This document shows positions 4,392 through 9,858 of a stretch of DNA of 9,858 nt, piece by piece (positions within the stretch are counted from its first letter, which is position 1; every line of letters begins with the position of its first letter). Origin of the DNA: Roseilinea sp034431495 (lineage in GTDB: Bacteria > Chloroflexota > Anaerolineae > J036 > Brachytrichaceae). Location: assembly GCA_034431495.1 (NCBI GenBank), contig DAOUDB010000153.1, positions 1 to 9,858 of the forward strand, read 5' to 3'. The notes beneath the pieces were generated by a model that saw only the letters and a list, made by a program, of their open reading frames with translations, had not been told where the DNA came from and searched no databases. The position numbers were made by a program, and so were the translations under genes.

Positions 4392-6122
4392 ATGGCCAAA
4401 AAAACTTCCTCCGCCGATCGCGCAACGCCGGCCACACTGCCTGTCGAGGCTGCCACAGGCGGCCGGCCTGTGCTCGCATGGGGCGGCAAAAAACGCCCGT
4501 TGGAGCATGTTGTGTGCCCGCCCTCGCTCCGGTTGGTGGAAGCGCATGATCTGCGCGCGCCAATGCCCGGCGTGACGCGCACTTTGCCGGCGACACTTCA
4601 GGAGGCCGGCCGGGATGCAAATCTCCTGTTCCATGCCGACAACAAGGATATGCTGGCCTGCCTGTTGGCGAATGGCTTTCGCGGGCAGATCAAGCTGATC
4701 TACATCGACCCGCCCTTCGACAGCGCCGCCAACTATGCGCGCAAAGTGACGTTGCGCGGGGGGGCAGGCCGGCCAGTCCTGTTCGGCGAGACTCGCGCGC
4801 TCGGCGAGCAATTCCAGTATGCCGATATCTGGGCCGGCGACGACTACCTGCAATTCATGTACGAGCGGCTCTTCCTGCTGCGCGAGCTGTTGTCTGACGA
4901 TGGCAGCCTGTGGCTGCATTGCGATTACCGGCGCGTCCATTACCTGCGCCTGTTGCTCGAAGAGGTGTTCGGCGCCGAGAACTACCTGAACACCATCGCG
5001 TGGCGCAGTCAGGTGGCGCGTGGCGCCAAGGTCAATGCGTTCTACTTTCCGTTCAGCACGCACTATCTGGAGGTCTTTGCGCGCAACAAGCAAGCGCCGA
5101 CCACCTGGAACCCGGTGAAGAAAGAAATCGTGCTGACAGAAGCCGAAGCGGCTGCCGAATACATGCGCGATGCGCGCGGTTTCTTTCGCACCTCGGATCC
5201 TGGCACGTACAGCTTCGAGCGGCTCAAGGCGCTGCGCGAGGAAGGCCGGCTGTACGCCCCCTACGGCGGCGAAGTGGTGGTCGATGAGACAGCGCGCCGG
5301 GTCTTTGCCTCGAAGGGGGGCAATATCGGCGTCAAGTATTACCTGAAGCCGGCCCCGCGCGGCAAATACATCGTCGAGCGCGCCGTGGACAATCTGTGGG
5401 ATGACATTCCCGGCCTCGGCACCACGCCGGGCGAAGACTCCGGCTACCCCACCCAGAAAACAGAGGCGCTCTTGCGCCGCATCATTGCCGTGTCGAGCAA
5501 CCCGGGCGACTGGGTGCTGGATTGTTTTGCCGGCAGCGGCACCACGTTGGCTGTAGCTCAGCAAATGGGCCGGCGCTGGATTGGCGGCGACACCAACCGG
5601 GGCGCAATCCAGACTATCGTTAAGCGCCTGCACGCGATCAAGAGCCCGCCTGCGTCGCACAAGTCTGGCCGTCGGTCTGCCAGGGCGAGCGGTGCTGGCG
5701 ACATGCCAGCCGTCGCATCTCACCTCTTTGCGGTCTATGCCGACAGCGCCGGCTGCGCTAATGACTGCGATCGGTCGACGCAGCGCGCCCGCGCGCGTGT
5801 GATCGTGCGCCGGGACGATGAGACAACGCCGCCCCTTATCCGGGTGGAAGTCGAGGGGATGGTGTCGCCGGCGGTGCTGGCGCTTGCTCGCCAGGCAGCC
5901 GCGCCGCGCATCGACGATTGGCGCGCCGTCGTGGACAGCATCATGATCGATCCAGCCTACGACGGCGTGGTTTTCCGGCCGGCGCTGGTCGATGCGCCCC
6001 GCAAGCGCGCGGACATGGTGCGTGGGCGCTATGAGTTGGCAAGCTCGACTGGCAACTCGGTGGTTGCTGTGAGGATCACCGACGTGCTGGGTGAAGAAGT
6101 TCTAGTGGTCGAGCCGGTGTGA
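4392..6122 (+). CDS. Site-specific DNA methyltransferase (beta class, type III Mod-like) with C-terminal extension
   Basis: S-adenosylmethionine-dependent DNA (adenine-N6 or cytosine-N4) methyltransferase, 576 aa. Motif order is that of the beta class: catalytic motif IV DPPF (106-109, within LIYIDPPFDSAANYA) precedes motif X-like YPTQKTEALLRRII and the AdoMet-binding motif I FAGSG (379-383, within VLDCFAGSGTT). The stretch YLQFMYERLFLLRELLSDDG (152-171) is typical of Mod-type enzymes. After residue about 425 a basic linker (SGRRSARASGAG) leads to a separate 130-residue domain ending in VAVRITDVLGEEVLVVEPV, with DDWRAVVDSIMIDPAYDG in its middle; this may be target recognition or partner binding. 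ATG 4392 follows the nuclease stop by 5 bases. An in-frame GTG at 4383 overlaps that stop and would add 3 residues. The adjacent nuclease makes a restriction-modification role likely. Methylated base and target site cannot be read from the sequence. Confidence 0.9.
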   Translation: MAKKTSSADRATPATLPVEAATGGRPVLAWGGKKRPLEHVVCPPSLRLVEAHDLRAPMPGVTRTLPATLQEAGRDANLLFHADNKDMLACLLANGFRGQIKLIYIDPPFDSAANYARKVTLRGGAGRPVLFGETRALGEQFQYADIWAGDDYLQFMYERLFLLRELLSDDGSLWLHCDYRRVHYLRLLLEEVFGAENYLNTIAWRSQVARGAKVNAFYFPFSTHYLEVFARNKQAPTTWNPVKKEIVLTEAEAAAEYMRDARGFFRTSDPGTYSFERLKALREEGRLYAPYGGEVVVDETARRVFASKGGNIGVKYYLKPAPRGKYIVERAVDNLWDDIPGLGTTPGEDSGYPTQKTEALLRRIIAVSSNPGDWVLDCFAGSGTTLAVAQQMGRRWIGGDTNRGAIQTIVKRLHAIKSPPASHKSGRRSARASGAGDMPAVASHLFAVYADSAGCANDCDRSTQRARARVIVRRDDETTPPLIRVEVEGMVSPAVLALARQAAAPRIDDWRAVVDSIMIDPAYDGVVFRPALVDAPRKRADMVRGRYELASSTGNSVVAVRITDVLGEEVLVVEPV

Positions 6123-6153
6123 CCGCGCGGCGTCTGCAAGCCGGGATTGCGCG

Positions 6154-6891
6154 TCAGATCATCATGTATCCGCTGCCGCGCATGTTGACGATGCGATGGG
6201 ACAGGCCGGGCTGTCGTTCCAGTTTGCCCCGCAGGCGCACCAGGTGTGGTCGCAGAAGTTTGGCGCCTTCGCGCTCATCAACTCCTGGTTTCATAAGCGC
6301 ATGTTCGATCAAATCGGCGATGGAAACGACCCGGCTTCGGCGCGTATACAGGAGGTCGAAAATGCGGCCTTCAATGGGGCTGAGTCGCACATAGTCCTGA
6401 CCACTCTGGATGAGATGTGTGGCTGGATCCCATCGAAACTCGCTGGCTGCGCTGGCCTGGCCGGGCGAAGTCGCGGCATGGCGAGCGGCGTCGCTCTGTG
6501 GGAGCGTGGCTACCCAAGGTTGGTTGCTGATGCGTTCTGCCATCAGGCGGGCGCTCAACTCCCGATGTGCCTCGGTGTCAGTCGACAACAGATACTCGCG
6601 GACGCCCAACTGCAACGCTCTAATGGCAGTGTGCACATCGCCGCCTTCCTTGTCGTACAGAATGGTAGCCAGAAGTGTTCCGCGCTGCTCCTTTAGCAAT
6701 GATAGCAACGCAATTGCGCCTGCTTGCACTTCGGCAACCAGAAGAGCATTGTTGCCGGCCTTATACAGGGCGCTCAATGCTTCAGAGACTGTACGGACTT
6801 CAGCAACATCGCAGCCTGCGTCTTTCAGCCCTCTTAATATTGCGGTGTCGGGCTGATCGCCACTGAAGAGGTAGATTGCTTGTTTGCTCAT
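6154..6891 (-). CDS. OmpR-type winged-helix regulator with degenerate receiver domain
   Basis: 245-aa DNA-binding regulator. The C-terminal part (about 151-245) is a Trans_reg_C winged helix: LSPIEGRIFDLLYTRRSRVVSI (170-191), then REGAKLLRPHLVRLRGKLE (207-225) as recognition region, then the wing IVNMRGSGYMM. The N-terminal part (1-115) has the strand-helix rhythm of a response-regulator receiver, but the key residues are missing. The phospho-acceptor Asp appears as Glu54 (LLVAEVQ), the conserved Thr/Ser as Tyr79 and the Lys of the KP motif as Ser103. It is therefore unlikely to be controlled by ordinary phosphorylation. No histidine kinase is nearby. It converges on the methyltransferase gene (31 bases between the stops) and is divergent from the M32 peptidase. 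Its targets are unknown. A weak GGCGAG ribosome site precedes ATG 6891. Confidence 0.85.
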   Translation of the reverse strand: MSKQAIYLFSGDQPDTAILRGLKDAGCDVAEVRTVSEALSALYKAGNNALLVAEVQAGAIALLSLLKEQRGTLLATILYDKEGGDVHTAIRALQLGVREYLLSTDTEAHRELSARLMAERISNQPWVATLPQSDAARHAATSPGQASAASEFRWDPATHLIQSGQDYVRLSPIEGRIFDLLYTRRSRVVSIADLIEHALMKPGVDEREGAKLLRPHLVRLRGKLERQPGLSHRIVNMRGSGYMMI

Positions 6892-6934
6892 CGATGATAC
6901 TCGCCTTTGCTCAATGGATGCGTAATATGTCTCG

Positions 6935-6940
6935 ATTATA
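6935..6940 (-). promoter_or_regulatory. -10 box (TATAAT) of the winged-helix regulator
   Basis: A perfect TATAAT on the minus strand in the context GATATAATC, 44 bases before the regulator's ATG, would start RNA near 6928. No good -35 hexamer is found 16-18 bases upstream, so an activator or extended contacts may be needed. Confidence 0.5.
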
Positions 6941-7017
6941 TCCCCTTGGGAGACAGACAGTATTGGCTCCGGACTCTCCTTGTTGTGGTGATGTGTCGGC
7001 TGGCTGCCAGATCAGGG

Positions 7018-7045
7018 TTGGCCATGCCGGCCTCAAGGGTACAAT
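7018..7045 (+). promoter_or_regulatory. Promoter of the M32 carboxypeptidase gene
   Basis: TTGGCC (7018-7023) and TACAAT (7040-7045) are separated by 16 bases. RNA would start near 7052 and give a leader of about 50 nt before GTG 7103. The -10 box is strong (5 of 6) and the -35 weaker. Confidence 0.5.
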
Positions 7046-7086
7046 CCACACTACTGCATGACCATTTTCGCACAGAGGATGGGGAT

Positions 7087-7093
7087 AAAGGAG
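7087..7093 (+). promoter_or_regulatory. Shine-Dalgarno of the M32 carboxypeptidase
   Basis: AAAGGAG lies 9 bases before GTG 7103. It selects this start over the in-frame ATG at 7058, which has no ribosome site and would add 15 residues lacking in the family. Confidence 0.75.
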
Positions 7094-7102
7094 AAGCATT
7101 CC

Positions 7103-8608
7103 GTGAAAGATCAACTCACCGAGCTTAAACAGCGCCTGATGGAAATCAATGACCTGAATGCAATCGGCGCGCTGATGAACTGGGATCAGTCGACCTATAT
7201 GCCGCCCGGTGGCGCCGCAGCGCGTGGCCGGCAGGCGGCCACCCTGGGCCGCCTGGCGCATGAAAAGGCCACCGATCCGGCCATCGGACGGCTGCTCGAT
7301 GCTTTGCAGCCGTATGCGGATAGCCTGCCCTATGATTCCGACGACGCCAGCTTGATCCGTGTCGCGCGCCGCGATTATGAGCGCGCCATCAAAGTGCCGC
7401 CGGAGTTCATGGGCCGCTTCCTCGCTCACTCGGCTGCCGCTTACGATGTATGGACACGCGCCCGCCCGGCCAACGACGTCTCTCTGGTTCAGCCGTGCCT
7501 GGAAAAGACGCTTGACTATAGCCGCGAACTGGCCGATTTCTTCCCCGGCTACGACCATATCGCCGATCCCCTGATTGACTTCAGCGACTATGGCATGAAA
7601 GCTGCGTCGGTGCGCGCTGTGTTTGGCGAACTGCGCCGTCAGCTTGTCCCGCTGGTCGAGGCCATCACTGCGCGTCCGGCCCCTGACGACTCCTGCCTGC
7701 GCCAGCACTACCCCGAGGCCCAGCAGCTTGCCTTTGGGCTGAGCGTCATCAAGCGCTTTGGCTATGACTTCCAGCGCGGCCGGCAGGACAAGACCCATCA
7801 CCCCTTTATGACCAAGTTCTCGCTGGGTGACGTGCGCATCACCACCCGCGTCAAAGAGAACGATCTGGGCGAGGCGCTGTTCAGCACCATGCATGAAGCC
7901 GGGCACGCCATGTACGAGCAGGGCATCAGTATGGATTACGAAGGCACGCCGCTCGCCAACGGCGCATCAGCCGGCGTCCATGAGAGCCAGTCGCGCTTGT
8001 GGGAAAACCTCGTGGGCCGCAGCCTTGGTTTCTGGCAACACTTCTATCCCGAATTGCAGGCGACTTTCCCCGATCAACTCGGCGCAGTCTCCCTCGACAC
8101 GTTCTACCGCGCCATCAACAAGGTGCAGCGTTCGCTGATCCGCACCGACGCCGATGAGGTCACGTACAGCCTGCACGTCATCATCCGCTTCGATCTGGAG
8201 TTGGACCTTCTGGAAGGCAAGCTGGCGATAAAGGACTTGCCCGAAGCCTGGCGCGCGCGCTATGCCTCGGATCTCGGCATCGCCCCGCCCGATGACAAGG
8301 ATGGCGTGTTGCAGGATGTGCACTGGTACGCCGGCATGATCGGCGGCGCTTTCCAGGGCTACGCGCTGGGCAACATCATGAACGCTCAGTTCTACGAGGC
8401 GGCGCTCAAGGCCCGGCCCTCCATTCCAGACGATATTGCGCGCGGCCAGTTCGATACACTGCACGACTGGCTGAAAGACAACATTTACCGGCACGGCAGC
8501 AAATTCACGGCCACCGAACTGCTGGAGCGTGTCACCGGCGGCCCGCTCGATGTCGGCCCCTACATGCGCTACCTGCGCGCCAAGTTCGGCGCGCTGTACG
8601 GGGTGTAG
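7103..8608 (+). CDS. Thermostable-type metallocarboxypeptidase (peptidase M32, Taq carboxypeptidase family)
   Basis: Zinc carboxypeptidase, 501 aa, which removes C-terminal amino acids with broad specificity and avoids proline. It is normally cytoplasmic and helps peptide turnover. The zinc site is HEAGH (264-268) with the third ligand in HESQSR (293-298, Glu294), the two M32 signatures. Other family landmarks are MNWDQSTYMPPGG (25-37), IRTDADEVTYSLH (346-358) and GAFQGYALGNIMNAQFYEA near the end. Length equals the roughly 500 residues of the Taq and Bacillus enzymes, and no residue seems missing. GTG is the start because of the well-spaced AAAGGAG; there is no signal peptide. The gene is monocistronic, with its own promoter upstream and a strong terminator 40 bases after the stop. 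Confidence 0.95.
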   Translation: MKDQLTELKQRLMEINDLNAIGALMNWDQSTYMPPGGAAARGRQAATLGRLAHEKATDPAIGRLLDALQPYADSLPYDSDDASLIRVARRDYERAIKVPPEFMGRFLAHSAAAYDVWTRARPANDVSLVQPCLEKTLDYSRELADFFPGYDHIADPLIDFSDYGMKAASVRAVFGELRRQLVPLVEAITARPAPDDSCLRQHYPEAQQLAFGLSVIKRFGYDFQRGRQDKTHHPFMTKFSLGDVRITTRVKENDLGEALFSTMHEAGHAMYEQGISMDYEGTPLANGASAGVHESQSRLWENLVGRSLGFWQHFYPELQATFPDQLGAVSLDTFYRAINKVQRSLIRTDADEVTYSLHVIIRFDLELDLLEGKLAIKDLPEAWRARYASDLGIAPPDDKDGVLQDVHWYAGMIGGAFQGYALGNIMNAQFYEAALKARPSIPDDIARGQFDTLHDWLKDNIYRHGSKFTATELLERVTGGPLDVGPYMRYLRAKFGALYGV

Positions 8609-8648
8609 GACGCGCTGCGTTTCAGCTCTGTTGCGCAGTTTCCACCGA

Positions 8649-8680
8649 TCCGGCCCGCGTCAGCGGGCCGGACTGCTTTT
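8649..8680 (+). terminator. Rho-independent terminator of the M32 gene
   Basis: Perfect 10-bp arms TCCGGCCCGC (8649-8658) and GCGGGCCGGA (8663-8672) with a GTCA loop are followed by CTGCTTTT, and a second TTTT occurs at 8684-8687. The stem is very GC-rich, but the T-tract is interrupted. Confidence 0.82.
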
Positions 8681-8692
8681 CACTTTTGACTA

Positions 8693-8725
8693 CACTGTGC
8701 AGGTATCGATTGGCCTGTCACAGTG
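8693..8725. promoter_or_regulatory. Inverted repeat CACTGTGCAGG ... CCTGTCACAGTG upstream of the beta-helix gene
   Basis: CACTGTGCAGG (8693-8703) and CCTG-T-CACAGTG (8714-8725) are complementary over 11 pairs with one bulged T, around a 10-base centre. It ends 22 bases before the beta-helix ATG and starts 2 bases after a TTGACT (8686-8691) that could be a -35. It could be an operator or a 5'-UTR hairpin; no -10 box at the expected distance is convincing. Confidence 0.45.
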
Positions 8726-8747
8726 CTCTCATAGTAGGAGGTTTTCG

Positions 8748-9858
8748 ATGTCATCCAGAAATCTTTCCACGCGTCGCGGCACGCGCCGCGCTTTTCTTCG
8801 GCTGGCCGGCGCGGCTGTATCTGGCGCCGCGCTGTCGGCCTGTGTGCCGGCGCGTGCCCCCATGTCCCTGTTACCCCGCGCCACTTTCTATGTATCCCCG
8901 CGCGGGAACGATGCGTGGTCGGGCCGCTCGCCGGTTCCGAATGCCGATCAGAGCGATGGGCCGTTTGCCACGCTCGACCGGGCGCGGCAGGCGGTGCATG
9001 GCTTGAAAGTCTCGGCCAATCTCACCGAGCCGGCGACGGTTTACATCCGGGGCGGCCGGTATGTATTGAGCGAGCCGCTGCGTTTTGACGCCGGCGACTC
9101 CGCGCCGGTGACCTACGCAGCGTATCCCGGCGAGACGCCGATTTTCGACGGAGGCAGACGCATTGGCGGTTGGCGTGTCGGGCCGCATCCCTTCATCAAT
9201 GGCGTTGCAGTGTGGGTAACTGATTTGCCCGAGGTGGCTGCCGGCCAGTGGCACTTCAAGCAACTGTGGGTTAACGGCCAACGCCGGCCGCGCGCCAGGC
9301 TGCCCAAAGTCGGCCCCGAGCCGGAGCGCCGGCGTTTTTATCAGATCGCCGGCCCCTCCTCTGGGCAGGACTATTTCAGCGGGACCAACATCTTCACGGT
9401 TGGCCCCGGCGTGATCGACCCGGCCTGGCGTAATTTGCAGGATGTCGAGATCGTCCTGTTGCACTTCTGGATCGAGGAGCGCCTGCCCATCGAGTCCTAT
9501 GACGCGCAGACGCACACCGTCACCTCATCTCGCACCAGCGTCATGACGATCAAGCAGTTGAACTACTTCTATATCGAGAATGTGTTCGAGGCGCTGACCG
9601 AGCCGGGCGAGTGGTATCTGGATCGCGCAGCCGGCAGGCTGTATTACCTGCCCATGCCGGGTGAGACGCCGGGGGCCGTCGAAGTGTATGCGCCGAGACT
9701 GGAGCAGTTGATGCTGGTGCATGGCAACCCCGGCGCCGGCGAGTTTGTGGAATTCCTGCGCTTCGAGGGGTTGACCTTCGAGCATGCCGAGTGGAGCCGG
9801 CCGCCCGCCAGCAGCGCGCCGGGCTGGACGAAGGCTGCCAATAAGCCGCCGGCGGCCT
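8748..9858 (+). CDS. Tat-exported lipoprotein with parallel beta-helix (pectate-lyase-like) fold, 3' end outside window
   Basis: I translated 370 codons from ATG 8748, open to the right edge. AGGAGG lies 6 bases upstream. Residues 12-18 read TRRAFLR, a twin-arginine signal, followed by a hydrophobic segment ending in a lipobox LSAC with Cys32. The protein should therefore be exported folded and anchored by lipid, or released. The mature part begins FYVSPRGNDAWSGR (47-60) and DGPFATLDRARQAV (70-83), the typical N-terminus of right-handed beta-helix proteins acting on polysaccharides. Next come VYIRGGRYVLSEPLRF and, farther on, WYLDRAAGRLYYLPMPGE. This arrangement resembles the beta-helix glycoside hydrolases and lyases (for example GH141- or GH120-like), but no catalytic residue can be assigned and the substrate is unknown. 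The helix repeats themselves mostly lie beyond the window. It follows the M32 terminator and is a separate unit. Confidence 0.85.
   Translation, partial: MSSRNLSTRRGTRRAFLRLAGAAVSGAALSACVPARAPMSLLPRATFYVSPRGNDAWSGRSPVPNADQSDGPFATLDRARQAVHGLKVSANLTEPATVYIRGGRYVLSEPLRFDAGDSAPVTYAAYPGETPIFDGGRRIGGWRVGPHPFINGVAVWVTDLPEVAAGQWHFKQLWVNGQRRPRARLPKVGPEPERRRFYQIAGPSSGQDYFSGTNIFTVGPGVIDPAWRNLQDVEIVLLHFWIEERLPIESYDAQTHTVTSSRTSVMTIKQLNYFYIENVFEALTEPGEWYLDRAAGRLYYLPMPGETPGAVEVYAPRLEQLMLVHGNPGAGEFVEFLRFEGLTFEHAEWSRPPASSAPGWTKAANKPPAA

Noticed and set aside
4323..5723. Long minus-strand open frame (466 codons) opposite the methyltransferase
   Set aside because: It is a GC-driven shadow of the methyltransferase. 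The plus-strand frame carries DPPF and FAGSG motifs, and the minus frame has no recognisable motif.
7058..7102. Upstream ATG start for the M32 peptidase
   Set aside because: No ribosome site and 15 extra residues. GTG 7103 has AAAGGAG at 9 bases and gives the family length.
6911..7906. Minus-strand open frame (331 codons) opposite the M32 gene
   Set aside because: It overlaps the conserved zinc-peptidase frame and the intergenic promoters, and has no family motif.

Overview
The window is GC-rich (about 60% G+C by eye) and most resembles a member of the Chloroflexota (Anaerolineae or Chloroflexia). Three things point there: LysW/LysX lysine-biosynthesis genes, a YLPVVYK-type motif after the catalytic domain of a secreted protease (a motif I associate with exported Chloroflexota proteins), and short heptad or palindromic intergenic repeats. 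The assignment is inferred from sequence character, not from a search.

Left part, minus strand (1-3376). A secreted subtilisin-like protease (1283-3376) is followed by a GC-rich hairpin. Then come a strong promoter (1208-1236), a 150-nt leader, lysW (868-1038) and lysX (1-797, C-terminus outside the window). The leader looks like a complete trp-type transcription attenuator. It has a 21-codon leader peptide (1133-1198) carrying Lys-Lys-Arg-Arg, a 1:2 pause hairpin, a possible 2:3 antiterminator in which the leader stop codon lies, and an 11-bp intrinsic terminator with a U-tract immediately before the lysW ribosome-binding site. This is the most interesting feature here. The whole lysW-lysX gap is filled by a heptad (TTTTGGA) inverted repeat that leaves lysX without a visible Shine-Dalgarno.

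Middle, plus strand (3601-6122). A two-gene cassette encodes a putative PD-(D/E)XK nuclease followed, 5 nt later or with overlap, by a beta-class DNA methyltransferase of the type III Mod-like kind with an extra C-terminal domain. It reads as a compact restriction-modification module. Convergent to it is a winged-helix regulator with a degenerate receiver domain (6154-6891, minus), preceded by a perfect TATAAT box.

Right part, plus strand (7103-9858). An M32 (Taq-type) metallocarboxypeptidase has its own promoter and a strong intrinsic terminator. After it an inverted repeat precedes a Tat-exported, lipobox-bearing parallel beta-helix protein, probably carbohydrate-active, which runs off the right edge.

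No tRNA, rRNA, CRISPR array, insertion sequence or origin was seen.
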